Below the pieces are notes generated by a model. It was not told where the DNA came from. It saw nothing but the letters and a program-made list of their open reading frames with translations, and did not search any database. A stretch of DNA of 64,000 nt from Fidelibacterota bacterium (GTDB taxonomy: Bacteria; Pseudomonadota; Alphaproteobacteria; Rhodospirillales; Rhodospirillaceae), in assembly GCA_947475895.1 (NCBI GenBank), contig CANJMF010000002.1, forward strand, positions 62,001 through 126,000. The letters are read 5' to 3'. Numbering within the stretch: the first letter of the stretch is position 1; each line of letters starts with the position of its first letter. Of this stretch, positions 36,190-44,666 are shown piece by piece. A program made the translations under genes and the position numbers.

Positions 36190-37326
36190 ATGAGCGAGAC
36201 GTCTCGAACGCTGCTGCCCGAAGGGCTGCGCGATGTGCTGCCGCCCGATGCGGGCTTTGAATCCGACGTGGTCGAGCGCTTGAAAAGGCAGTTCGCCGCC
36301 AATGGCTATGCCTTGGTCCAGCCGCCCTTGGTGGAGTTCGAGGATTCGCTGTTGTCGGGCGTCGGCACGGCCCTGTCGTCGCGCATCTTTCGCATGTTGG
36401 ACCCGGTGTCGCATAAGACCCTCGGTGTTCGCGCCGACATCACCACCCAAACCGCTCGTATCGCCGCGACACGCCTCGCTGCCAACCCGCGCCCCTTGCG
36501 ACTGGGGTACGCCGGGCAGGTTTTGCGGGTGAAGGGCTCGCAGCTTGAGCCGGAGCGTCAGTTTACCCAGGCGGGTATTGAGCTTATTGGCGCCGAATCC
36601 GGTGCGGCCGACGTCGAGGTCATCTTGGTGATCGCCGAAGCTTTGGCGGCCTTGGGTGTTGAGGGCGTGAGCGTCGATCTCGCCCTTCCGACGCTCGTTC
36701 CTGCGATTCTGGCTGCGCAAGCACCCGCGAATACGGAACGTTTGCGTGCGGCACTTGATCATAAAGATGTCGCCGAAATCAAAGCCGCCGGCGGTGTCGC
36801 CGCGGCCACGCTGACGACTTTGGTGGAAGCCTCGGGCTCTTATGCTGAAGCCGCCGCGCGGATTTCAAAATTGATGCTGCCGCCGGCCGCGAAAGCTGAG
36901 TGGCAAAAGCTGGTGGATGTGGCCGACGCCGTGCGCGCGGCAGCGCCTGCTTTAACGCTCACGGTCGATGCGGTCGAAAACCGCGGCTTCGAATATCACA
37001 CCGGCATCACGTTCTCGGTGTTCGCGCGCAATTCGCAGCGCGAGCTGGGCAGGGGTGGGCGCTATCGTCTGACCCACGGTCATGGCGGGGAAGCCGCAAC
37101 CGGCGCGACGCTGTTGGTCGATGCGCTTTTGAGCGCGGTTCCGCGTGGTCAAAGCGCGAAACGGTTGTTCGCACCTGTTGCGACAGAGCGCGCGGCGATC
37201 CTGGCCTGGCAGGAGAAGGGCTGGTGCGTGGTCGCGGGGCTTGCGAAAACCAATGAAGATAAAGCTGAAGCGCGGCGGCTGGAATGCAGCCACGTGCTCC
37301 TTGGAAATGAGGCGAAGGAAATCTAA
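36190..37326 (+). CDS. hisZ: ATP phosphoribosyltransferase regulatory subunit HisZ
   Basis: The 378-residue protein resembles the histidyl-tRNA synthetase catalytic domain: [47 protein letters not shown] and [14 protein letters not shown] are HisRS-like motif 1/2 segments, and [14 protein letters not shown] with GRGGRY is motif 3. There is no anticodon-binding domain, so it is HisZ, the partner that activates short-form HisG. No hisG is in this window. It overlaps the purA start by one base (TAATG), the usual alphaproteobacterial hisZ-purA pair. Confidence 0.92.
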   Translation: MSETSRTLLPEGLRDVLPPDAGFESDVVERLKRQFAANGYALVQPPLVEFEDSLLSGVGTALSSRIFRMLDPVSHKTLGVRADITTQTARIAATRLAANPRPLRLGYAGQVLRVKGSQLEPERQFTQAGIELIGAESGAADVEVILVIAEALAALGVEGVSVDLALPTLVPAILAAQAPANTERLRAALDHKDVAEIKAAGGVAAATLTTLVEASGSYAEAAARISKLMLPPAAKAEWQKLVDVADAVRAAAPALTLTVDAVENRGFEYHTGITFSVFARNSQRELGRGGRYRLTHGHGGEAATGATLLVDALLSAVPRGQSAKRLFAPVATERAAILAWQEKGWCVVAGLAKTNEDKAEARRLECSHVLLGNEAKEI

Positions 37327-38615
37327 TGGCGAACGTCGCGGTAGTCGGCTCGCAATGGGGCGACGAAGGAAAAGGTAAGATTGTTGACTGGCTCTCGGAA
37401 CGCGCCGACTTGGTCGTGCGCTTTCAAGGCGGTCACAATGCCGGCCATACCCTGGTCATCGGCAGTCAGACCTACAAGTTGTCGCTGCTGCCGTCGGGTG
37501 TCGTACGCGGCAAGCCGTCGATTATCGGCAACGGCGTGGTTGTCGATCCGTGGGCGCTGTTGGATGAAATCAAGCGCATCGGCGACCAAGGCATCAAGAT
37601 CACGCCAGACCTCCTCAAGCTTGCGGACAACGCGCCGCTGATTTTGCCTTTGCATCGCCGCCTCGACCAGGCGCGCGAAAGCGCTGCGGGTGCCGGCCAG
37701 ATCGGCACGACAGGACGCGGCATTGGTCCCGCCTATGAAGATAAAGTCGCGCGCCGTGCGATCCGCGTCTGCGATCTTGCCGAGGAAAGCAACATTGTCG
37801 CCAAGGTCCAGCGCATGCTGGTGCACCACAACGCGCTGTGCCGCGGCATGGGCCTCGAAGAGTTCAATGAAGCCGAACTCATCGCCCAAATCATGGAAAT
37901 CGCGCCCAAGATTCTTCCGTTCGCAGCGCCTGTCTGGGAAATTCTCGATAAGGCGCGCCGCGATGGTTCGCGCGTTTTGTTCGAAGGCGCGCAGGGCGCC
38001 ATGCTCGATGTGGATCACGGCACCTATCCGTTCGTCACGTCCTCGAACACGGTCTCCGGCACAGCCGCGTCCGGTTCGGGCATTGGTCCAGGATCGGTGG
38101 GCTATGTGTTGGGAATCACGAAGGCCTACACCACGCGCGTGGGATCAGGCCCATTCCCGACCGAATTGACCGACGCCACCGGGCAGCTTTTGGGCGAGCG
38201 CGGTCATGAATTCGGCACCGTCACGGGACGTAAGCGTCGCTGCGGCTGGTTCGATGCGGTCATGGTCCGCCAGGCTGTGAAGGTCGGCGGTATTCACGGA
38301 ATCGCGCTGACCAAGCTCGACGTGCTCGACGCGCTACCCGAGATCAAGGTGTGCGTGGGCTACGACCTGAAAGGCGAGCGCATGAACCGCTTTCCGTCGT
38401 CCATGTCGGGGCAGGCGGCTGTCACGCCCATCTATGAAACCATGCCGGGGTGGCAGACCTCGACCCGTGGCGCCCGTAGCTGGGCGCAACTGCCCGCCGA
38501 GGCCGTGAAGTACGTCCGCCGGATCGAGGAACTGATCGAAGCGCCCGTGGCCCTGTTATCCACAAGCCCAGAGCGCGACGACACGATTTTGGTCCGCGAC
38601 CCCTTCCTCGGTTAG
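37326..38615 (+). CDS. purA: Adenylosuccinate synthetase
   Basis: The 429-residue protein has the GTP-binding loop GDEGKGK at 12-18, the QGGHNAGHT motif, [14 protein letters not shown] and the C-terminal substrate loop. It joins IMP and aspartate with GTP in AMP synthesis. It is translationally linked to hisZ. A long inverted repeat follows 27 bases after the stop. Confidence 0.97.
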   Translation: MANVAVVGSQWGDEGKGKIVDWLSERADLVVRFQGGHNAGHTLVIGSQTYKLSLLPSGVVRGKPSIIGNGVVVDPWALLDEIKRIGDQGIKITPDLLKLADNAPLILPLHRRLDQARESAAGAGQIGTTGRGIGPAYEDKVARRAIRVCDLAEESNIVAKVQRMLVHHNALCRGMGLEEFNEAELIAQIMEIAPKILPFAAPVWEILDKARRDGSRVLFEGAQGAMLDVDHGTYPFVTSSNTVSGTAASGSGIGPGSVGYVLGITKAYTTRVGSGPFPTELTDATGQLLGERGHEFGTVTGRKRRCGWFDAVMVRQAVKVGGIHGIALTKLDVLDALPEIKVCVGYDLKGERMNRFPSSMSGQAAVTPIYETMPGWQTSTRGARSWAQLPAEAVKYVRRIEELIEAPVALLSTSPERDDTILVRDPFLG

Positions 38616-38642
38616 ATGGCCGCCTATCGCAGTGGTTTTGAG

Positions 38643-38670
38643 GGGTTTGTTAAAGGTTAACAAACCCTTT
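38643..38670 (+). terminator. Terminator-like inverted repeat after purA
   Basis: GGGTTTGTTAA (38643-38653) and TTAACAAACCC (38657-38667) form a perfect 11-bp stem with an AGG loop, followed by only TTT. It can end purA transcripts, but the short T-run also allows an operator role for the gene that starts at 38756. Confidence 0.6.
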
Positions 38671-38677
38671 AAACGCG

Positions 38678-38712
38678 TTGCGTTCCAAGGGGCTGTTCGT
38701 TACACTGCGAAC
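38678..38712 (+). promoter_or_regulatory. Promoter with overlapping palindrome for the kinase-like gene
   Basis: TTGCGT (38678-38683) and TACACT (38701-38706) are exactly 17 bases apart. A palindrome GTTCG-N8-CGAAC (38695-38712) covers the -10, so a regulator binding it would block RNA polymerase. The start codon is 44 bases further on. Confidence 0.5.
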
Positions 38713-38755
38713 GAGATCGGCAGAAGCCGGTTACAACTTTTAGGACTGTCGCGCC

Positions 38756-40903
38756 ATGGCCGAAGCGGCTGCGGACCTCAGACCATCGCCAGAACCTGTG
38801 CGTCCGGCTCCTAAGCCGGTGCTGGCAGGGGTTCCTGCTGCCGATCCTCCGGCGGCGGATACGACGGAGCCGGCACCAGCCGCGGCTCCGCAGCCTACGC
38901 CTGGCAGCGGTGGCTCTTTCATTGTCGTCCGCGACCGTTTCACGATTTTCTGTGACCGACCGATTCCGTCGCTCGATATGCCGAACGCGCTCGCGTTTGA
39001 AGTCGCTGATCGAAAGCAGGAAGGCCGTCCGCTTTACGCCTTGGTGTGCAAGCCCGAGATGCCGGCGCGCATCAGCGTTATGCGCGCGCTTAAGGGCCTC
39101 GAAATTCCGGCCGTGCTGCACATGGTCGATTGGGGTGTCGCCGAATGGCCGCCGGTCGATCGTAAGTGCGTGATCGTTATTTACCACCGGCCTTTGGGTG
39201 GCCGCGTGATGGAGTCTATGTCCGGGCAATTCAAGCGCATTCCCGATCACTTGTTTGCGCGCTCGGTCATCAAGCCCATCGCCGACGGTCTTGTGGAACT
39301 CGGCCAGAAGGGCATCGCGCATCGCGCGATCCGTCCCGACAATTTGTATTACATGGACGAACAGCGCACCAAGATGGTGCTGGGTGATTGCGTTACGGCG
39401 GTTCCCGGCAACGATCAGCCGGTCGTCCTCGAGACAATTGAATCCGGTTCGTGCACGCCTTCGGCGCGCGGTAGCGGAACCTATGCCGACGATATGTATG
39501 CCTTCGGCGCCAGCGTTTTGATGCTCGCGATCGGGCGCAATCCGATGCAAGGCGTTCCGGATATCGAAATTATCCGTCGCAAGATTCAAACGGGTTCATA
39601 CGGCGCGCTCGTGGGCGATGAGCGCATGCCTGTATCACTGATCGAATGTTTGCGCGGCATGCTCACCGACGACCCCGATCAGCGTTGGGCAGCAACCAAC
39701 ATCGATCTTTGGCTGAACGGAAAGCGCCTGACGCCGATTCAAGCGAAAGGCGAGTCCCAGGCCCAGCGTCCCTTCCGGTTCGCCGAGCAAGAATTCCACT
39801 CTATTCGCCCGCTGAGCTACGCCATGTACCAGCATTGGGACAAAGCGTCGCAAGTCATCAACGACGGCTCGTTGGAAGTTTGGATTCGCCGCGGCCATGA
39901 ACTTAACGATCTTGCCGACGGCATTGCGACCGCGATCAAAAGCACGGGCGCCATGGCCGGCAATAAAGCAGACGCCGACGACGTCATCGTCGCGCGCGTT
40001 CTCATGATGCTCGATCAGCGCATGCCTATCAGGTGGCGCGACTTTCGCGTTTTTGTCGAAGGCTTCGGTCAAGCGCTTGCGGTTGCCATGCTGCGCAAGC
40101 AAAAGCTGCAACCCTTTACCGACTTTATCAATCGCGAACTGTGGCGTCACTGGGTTCTGGCGCAGACCAAACATCTTCCGGACAATCAGCAATACGAAAA
40201 CGTCTTTAAAGATTTGAAGAACTATCTGCGCGATCCGAATTCCGGCGCCGGAATCGAACGCTGTGTTTATGAGTTGAACGAGTGGCAGCCGTGCATGAGT
40301 CCGCTCATCGAGGCGCAATACGTGATGGAAGTGAAGGGCGTGTTGCCGGCGCTTGAGTCGGTATCGAAAACCGCCAACACAAAGCTGTGGCCTGTTGATC
40401 GCCATGTCGCCGCCTTCTTGCGCGCGCGCTACGCCAAAGGGACCGGCACGCAAATCGATTCCATGAATGACTCTCGGCCCGACCGCGCAACGATCGGTAT
40501 GCTGAGCGTGCTGGCTATTGTGCAGCGGCGCTTAGGCCCTGAACTTTTGCATGGCCTCGCCATGTGGGTCGGCGGGCTCATGTGGCCGGTCATCAACAGC
40601 TATCAAAATCGCAACAAGAGCAAAGAGCTGGAAAAAGAAATTCCGAAGCTCATTCGCAAAGGCAGCTTGGCCGAATTGTTCATCTACCTCGACAATCCCG
40701 AAGAGCGCCAAAAGGATGCCGAGGGATTTGCGTGGGCGAAGGCGGAATACGCGGCAGCGGAAAAGCAGATTTACGATCTCGAACACGGTCAGATGGATCG
40801 CCAGGATTCGGCTATTAAAACGGGGCGTCAGGCCGGAACGGTGGTGGCCACCGTAATCATGTTCCTGACCATTCTCGTAACGCTCGTGGCGAAGCTGCTG
40901 TGA
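38756..40903 (+). CDS. Membrane-anchored protein-kinase-like protein, probable pseudokinase
   Basis: The 715-residue protein opens with a Pro/Ala-rich stretch (1-50). A kinase-like region follows: LVCKPEMPAR carrying a possible beta-3 lysine (Lys99), HRAIRPDNLYY at 189-199 in place of HRDxKxxN, LGDC at 209-212 in place of the DFG loop, and DDMYAFGASVLMLAIGRNP near 245-263 as helix F. The catalytic Asp of HRD is Ala191, so phosphotransfer is doubtful. Beyond about 340 comes a large helical region I do not recognise, rich in charged residues, and a single C-terminal transmembrane helix at about 690-712 (tail anchor). The next gene, 7 bases later, encodes a membrane protein. Function unknown; an allosteric or scaffold role is inferred. 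Confidence 0.75.
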   Translation: MAEAAADLRPSPEPVRPAPKPVLAGVPAADPPAADTTEPAPAAAPQPTPGSGGSFIVVRDRFTIFCDRPIPSLDMPNALAFEVADRKQEGRPLYALVCKPEMPARISVMRALKGLEIPAVLHMVDWGVAEWPPVDRKCVIVIYHRPLGGRVMESMSGQFKRIPDHLFARSVIKPIADGLVELGQKGIAHRAIRPDNLYYMDEQRTKMVLGDCVTAVPGNDQPVVLETIESGSCTPSARGSGTYADDMYAFGASVLMLAIGRNPMQGVPDIEIIRRKIQTGSYGALVGDERMPVSLIECLRGMLTDDPDQRWAATNIDLWLNGKRLTPIQAKGESQAQRPFRFAEQEFHSIRPLSYAMYQHWDKASQVINDGSLEVWIRRGHELNDLADGIATAIKSTGAMAGNKADADDVIVARVLMMLDQRMPIRWRDFRVFVEGFGQALAVAMLRKQKLQPFTDFINRELWRHWVLAQTKHLPDNQQYENVFKDLKNYLRDPNSGAGIERCVYELNEWQPCMSPLIEAQYVMEVKGVLPALESVSKTANTKLWPVDRHVAAFLRARYAKGTGTQIDSMNDSRPDRATIGMLSVLAIVQRRLGPELLHGLAMWVGGLMWPVINSYQNRNKSKELEKEIPKLIRKGSLAELFIYLDNPEERQKDAEGFAWAKAEYAAAEKQIYDLEHGQMDRQDSAIKTGRQAGTVVATVIMFLTILVTLVAKLL

Positions 40904-40910
40904 AATCGCC

Positions 40911-41429
40911 ATGAACAAAAGCCGCCTGTTCCTTTACGCGATCATCGCCATCCCCATCGGTCTCTTGATGATCCCGACAATGATCGTGCTCATGGTTGCG
41001 ATGATTCCGACTGGCGTTGCGTTCCTGATGGAGCGCGGCAAAGGCTATTACGGGGGCTTGACGGTGGGCGCCATGAATCTCGCCGGAACGTCGCCCTATC
41101 TCGCCGATCTTTGGTTCAAGGGGCATAACATTCCTGCCGCCGTTGGAATCATTACCAACGTATTCGCTTGGATGATGTTTTATGGCGCGGCACTTTTCGG
41201 CTGGGCTATTTATTCCACGACCCCGTCGATTGTCAGTGCATTCATGACCATGACGGCGGGCAACCGCATCACGGGCATGCGCGCGCAGCAGCGTGAACTG
41301 GTTCAGAAGTGGGGACCCGATGTTGAGTCGGTTTATGAACCCGACAAAGGCGCTAACGAGAACAATGAGAGCAGCCAAACATCAACGGCCGCGAAAATGG
41401 CGAAGGCCGCCGGCAACGGTAAGCACTAA
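40911..41429 (+). CDS. Small membrane protein paired with the kinase-like protein
   Basis: The 172-residue protein has hydrophobic helices at about 5-37 (two closely packed), 76-101 and perhaps 42-62, and a hydrophilic, disordered-looking C-terminal tail rich in Asn, Ser and Lys (about 130-172). It starts 7 bases after the kinase-like gene and must be co-transcribed. I do not recognise the family. Inference: the membrane partner of the tail-anchored kinase-like protein. It converges with rluD, 4 bases apart. Confidence 0.7.
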   Translation: MNKSRLFLYAIIAIPIGLLMIPTMIVLMVAMIPTGVAFLMERGKGYYGGLTVGAMNLAGTSPYLADLWFKGHNIPAAVGIITNVFAWMMFYGAALFGWAIYSTTPSIVSAFMTMTAGNRITGMRAQQRELVQKWGPDVESVYEPDKGANENNESSQTSTAAKMAKAAGNGKH

Positions 41430-41433
41430 CGCA

Positions 41434-42393
41434 CTAAATTCCGCTGAGCACTTCGTATAAGTACGCAAAGTCTTCGGGTAGCTCGCTTTCAAAACGTAAC
41501 CGATTCCCCGTCACGGGATGCGTGAACCCCAGCGTCGAGGCATGCAGGGCTTGGCGCGGGAACCCTTTCAAAAGTTTTCCGGTTTCCGGCGCGAGGCCCA
41601 GCACCGAGCGCGGCCCGCCATAAGTGCGGTCGCCGATTAACGGATGGCCGATGCTGGTCATGTGCACGCGGATTTGGTGCGTGCGCCCGGTTTTGAGGCG
41701 GCACTGAATGTGCGCCGCCGTCTTCCCGAATGTATCGATCGTTTCGAAATGGGTCTCGGCGAATTTTCCGCCTGGGACGAGCGCCATCTTCTTGCGGTTA
41801 TGCCGGCTGCGGCCAATAGCGCCGCGAATGAAACCAAATTTTGGATTGGGCAGTCCCCACACCAGCGCGTCATAGGTGCGCTCGATGGAATGATCGGCGA
41901 ATTGCGCGCTGAGACCCGTGTGGGCAGGTTCGGTTTTTGCAACGACCAGCAACCCACTTGTGTCTTTATCGATGCGATGAACGATGCCGGGACGTTTGAC
42001 ACCGCCGATTCCGCGCAAGCTTTCACCGCAGTGTGCGAGCAGCGCATTGACCAAGGTGTTATCGGGATTGCCGGCGGCCGGATGAACGACAAGGCCTACG
42101 GGTTTGTTGATGACGATGAGGTCGTCATCTTCGTAGATCACGTCAAGGTCCATGGCCTGAGGCAGCGGCGTCGCTTCCTCAGCCGGAGGAACGTGCACCG
42201 CGACAACTTGTCCTGCTTTTACCTTGGCGGCGGGATCGGTTTGCGCCTTATCATTCAAGGCAACCGCGCCGTCCTCGATCAGCGCTTTCAGACGCGAACG
42301 TGATAACGCAGGCAACGCTCCCGCCAGCCACTTATCGAGGCGTTGGCCGGTGGCTTCTGGGGGAACGGTGAGGGATGTGTCGTCGGTGTTCAT
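41434..42393 (-). CDS. rluD: RluA-family 23S rRNA pseudouridine synthase (RluD-like)
   Basis: The 319-residue protein has an N-terminal S4 RNA-binding domain (GQRLDKWLAGALPALSRSRLK, about 16-36, and beyond) and the pseudouridine synthase active site HRIDKDTSGLLVVAKT at 139-154, with catalytic Asp142. Full length and S4 domain point to RluD, which makes pseudouridines 1911, 1915 and 1917 in helix 69 of 23S rRNA. In many alphaproteobacteria rluD neighbours rpoH; here rpoH is absent and an unknown gene lies upstream. Confidence 0.9.
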   Translation of the reverse strand: MNTDDTSLTVPPEATGQRLDKWLAGALPALSRSRLKALIEDGAVALNDKAQTDPAAKVKAGQVVAVHVPPAEEATPLPQAMDLDVIYEDDDLIVINKPVGLVVHPAAGNPDNTLVNALLAHCGESLRGIGGVKRPGIVHRIDKDTSGLLVVAKTEPAHTGLSAQFADHSIERTYDALVWGLPNPKFGFIRGAIGRSRHNRKKMALVPGGKFAETHFETIDTFGKTAAHIQCRLKTGRTHQIRVHMTSIGHPLIGDRTYGGPRSVLGLAPETGKLLKGFPRQALHASTLGFTHPVTGNRLRFESELPEDFAYLYEVLSGI

Positions 42394-42459
42394 TCGCCGG
42401 CATTCTCGACGTTACGCGCCTAGAATGACAGCGAAAGAATTGAACCTCGGGATTACTTG

Positions 42460-43140
42460 CTAGAACGCGACAGCGCGGCGCGGTTGACGGCGGCGCATGG
42501 GGATGACGTTTGGCATATCGGCAACGGTCATCATGTCGGCGGCAGCAATTGGCACGGCGTTCGCTTTTAGAGAGAGCGAATACTTCTTGCGGTAAGTGTT
42601 CCACCAATCCGGCACACCGAGCGCTAACGGCTCCCCGAGCGTATGGCGGTACAAGGCTTCAGTCATGAGATGTTCGGTTGCTTCAACCTTGTCGATGCCG
42701 ATACGCTGCAAAATGGCTTTCACGACCTGATCATAGGGCATCTTTTGTTGATCGAGGCTCATCATCGTTTCAACGCGACCAACGATAAAGAAGACAAGGT
42801 CTGAAACGACGCGATCTTTTCGTCCGGCGGCGACATCGACTTGTTCGCCGATCTGGCTCAGAAGTTCCGAGGCTTCTTCAGGTGTGAACAGTTGGCGGAC
42901 CTTCGCCGCTTCAAGGGCAACGACGCCTGCGAAGTAATAATCGTCCAAAGGGTGCACATCGAGCACACCGCGACGGGTCTCCGCGTCGATGGGGCAGCCT
43001 TCAATCCCTTCCGCCAAAGTCGCGTGCCAACGTGGGAACGTCCGTTTGGCGACGGTGGCCATTTCGCTCAGAAACCGCTCGACGGCCTTATGTGCGGTGA
43101 ACACCGGCTTGGCCGTTTGGGTAAGTGAGGACGCGTGCAT
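42460..43140 (-). CDS. Hypothetical protein, unrecognised
   Basis: I begin at ATG 43140 (MHASSLTQTAKPVFTAHK), 226 residues; a longer frame reaches 43212 without a better start. The product is predicted soluble and helical, with LSEMATVAKRTFPRWHATLAEG, DYYFAGVVALEAAKVRQLFTPEEASELL and a late WWNTYRKKYSLSLKANA. There is no signal peptide and no metal motif; the C-terminal tail is basic (MRRRQPRRAVAF). It is divergent from the next unknown gene. Its codon usage looks typical of the window. No function assigned. Confidence 0.6.
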   Translation of the reverse strand: MHASSLTQTAKPVFTAHKAVERFLSEMATVAKRTFPRWHATLAEGIEGCPIDAETRRGVLDVHPLDDYYFAGVVALEAAKVRQLFTPEEASELLSQIGEQVDVAAGRKDRVVSDLVFFIVGRVETMMSLDQQKMPYDQVVKAILQRIGIDKVEATEHLMTEALYRHTLGEPLALGVPDWWNTYRKKYSLSLKANAVPIAAADMMTVADMPNVIPMRRRQPRRAVAF

Positions 43141-43283
43141 TGCAACACCATATGTTGTGGTTGTTCTTGTTCTGAGAACGCATAGTGCGTGTGGGGCGTT
43201 GCATGACGGCATCGTTAGGCCGGAAAAACCCTTATTTATCAGATAGTTGTATAAAAACGTCTATATACGCCCATTACGAGAAT

Positions 43284-43310
43284 TTGACGCAAGTCCTTGA
43301 AACGTATAAT
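43284..43310 (+). promoter_or_regulatory. Promoter-like pair in the AT-rich gap at 43.2-43.3 kb
   Basis: TTGACG (43284-43289) and a perfect TATAAT (43305-43310) stand 15 bases apart in a distinctly AT-rich stretch (43230-43320). They are 25 bases before ATG 43335, which favours that start for the downstream gene. Confidence 0.45.
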
Positions 43311-43334
43311 GATTTAGCAGATAAATTCGTCAAC

Positions 43335-44009
43335 ATGCGGTATGGGGCAGCGGTGACCGATCCAGGACGACGTCATCCCGACTTGATCTTGGTTCAGGTC
43401 TTCAAGGCCGAAGGGTTCGGGTTTACCTACCTTTCGCCGGAGGATTTCGATCTGGCCGCCGACCACGTCATGCTTCCGTCGCTGCAATACGCTAAAGCCG
43501 ACGCGAACGATCCCGAAGCGCGCCGCGAATTGGCCTACGATTTTTTGTGGCGCTATTTCAACAAACCCCAAGGCAAAAGTTATTTCCGCGACAACGTGCG
43601 TTGGATCGTGGCTGCGGCCGCGCGCGAAAAATTCCTCGACGAGGCGGCCGCTGGGAAGATGCCGCGCGTGATCGAGGTTTCGCGTAAGCCCAGTGATGGC
43701 GGTATCGTCATTCGCGACGCGCGCGAATATCTCGAACATCCCGGCTATCCGCTCGCCCTTGTTGTCGGCAAGCCGCAGCATGGCGGCGGAGAAGCAAAGT
43801 TCTATGAAAGCCGCGAAGCCTACGAAGCGGCTGCGCAAGCAAAGCCCTCGCAGGAATCATGGCTGCCGCAAATTGTTTATCGCCTTTACCAGGCGACACC
43901 ATCGGTGGTCATGGGGATCCCGACGCCGGGGGAAAAGGGACAGATGTCTGTCGAATGCCGCGCGCTGAGTTTTGGTCGCCCGGCAAAGCTGGTCGACCGG
44001 GCAAAGTAA
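43335..44009 (+). CDS. Hypothetical protein, unrecognised
   Basis: Started at ATG 43335 (MRYGAAVTDPGRRHPDLILV), 224 residues; the frame is open back to GTG 43185 and ATG 43203, but that part is AT-rich and holds a promoter-like pair, so I consider it non-coding. The protein is hydrophilic and looks soluble, with FGFTYLSPEDFDLAADHVMLPSLQY and ELAYDFLWRYFNKPQGKSYF. I recognise no family. It ends directly against the next convergent gene (44010). Start uncertain. Confidence 0.58.
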   Translation: MRYGAAVTDPGRRHPDLILVQVFKAEGFGFTYLSPEDFDLAADHVMLPSLQYAKADANDPEARRELAYDFLWRYFNKPQGKSYFRDNVRWIVAAAAREKFLDEAAAGKMPRVIEVSRKPSDGGIVIRDAREYLEHPGYPLALVVGKPQHGGGEAKFYESREAYEAAAQAKPSQESWLPQIVYRLYQATPSVVMGIPTPGEKGQMSVECRALSFGRPAKLVDRAK

Positions 44010-44423
44010 CTACTCGAGCGCCACCCGCGCGCGGATATCGGAAGCCGCCGCATCTTTCGCCAAAACCAGTTTAATGATGCGCGCGTCGAAGGTCTCGTCC
44101 TCGCCATTGGCAATGACATGATCGAAGCGGGCCTGGCGCGCTTCACGCACCGCCGGTCCCCACATCGCTTCCGTTTCCGGCGCACCAAGGACGCAAAAGG
44201 AAATGAGCGCGGCGGCATCGCGCATGGTGCGGTCGATATCGCCGCCCATTTCCAGGGCCCACTTGTAAACGGCATAGCGCATGCCGTCGTCGATGTACTT
44301 TGGATTTACTTCCAGTTCGACCAGTGTGCGGTCGAAGAGTTGTAAAGCCGAGCGCCGTTGGCTGCCGCCGAAAATATCGGAAAGTCCGAACACCATGCCC
44401 CACGCAATTTCTGCTGATTTCAC
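44010..44423 (-). CDS. Hypothetical protein, unrecognised
   Basis: The 137-residue product is acidic and helical: GMVFGLSDIFGGSQRRSALQLF, IDDGMRYAVYKWALEMGGDIDRTM, and DHVIANGEDETFDARII. It has no signal peptide or membrane helix; the two cysteines do not form a motif. It shares no bases with its convergent neighbour at 43335-44009 and starts 39 bases before the divergent small gene at 44463. Family not recognised. Confidence 0.6.
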   Translation of the reverse strand: MKSAEIAWGMVFGLSDIFGGSQRRSALQLFDRTLVELEVNPKYIDDGMRYAVYKWALEMGGDIDRTMRDAAALISFCVLGAPETEAMWGPAVREARQARFDHVIANGEDETFDARIIKLVLAKDAAASDIRARVALE

Positions 44424-44462
44424 CTAAGATAAGGTCAGGCTTTCGAAGATGCGAGGTTTCAC

Positions 44463-44666
44463 ATGGCGAAATCGCCACCGCCCAAACAATCGTCCGAAGC
44501 ACCGCGTTTGCCGCCGGCGCAAGTCTGCGGCAAGTGCGAGGCCGAATTCAGTTGGGAGCCGAGCAATCCGGCCGTGAAAGGCTCGCCCTTGATCGCGCGC
44601 CTCTCCAAGCCTTCAGGCGAATGCGATTGCGGCTACGGCAGCTTGCCGCCCGCACTCGATTTCTAG
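44463..44666 (+). CDS. Small Cys-rich protein, possible zinc ribbon
   Basis: A 67-residue product with GAGG 8 bases upstream of ATG 44463. Cysteines occur as CGKC (22-25) and CDC (54-56), so two knuckles about 30 residues apart could hold one zinc, with EFSWEPSNP between them. The N-terminus is basic and proline-rich. It overlaps the end of the convergent dehydrogenase gene by 4 bases. Likely a small nucleic-acid or protein adaptor, but that is only an inference. Confidence 0.6.
   Translation: MAKSPPPKQSSEAPRLPPAQVCGKCEAEFSWEPSNPAVKGSPLIARLSKPSGECDCGYGSLPPALDF

Noticed and set aside
36097-36762. Minus-strand frame of 221 codons opposite hisZ
   Set aside because: Shadow of hisZ; no plausible start or motif.
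43155-43180. GTTC/GAAC repeats in the divergent gap near 43.17 kb as a LexA box
   Set aside because: The spacing of GTTC copies (2 bases) does not match GTTC-N7-GTTC or GAAC-N7-GAAC.
43185-43334. N-terminal extension of the gene at 43335
   Set aside because: AT-rich, includes TTGACG/TATAAT and has an untypical codon pattern; the promoter favours the later ATG.
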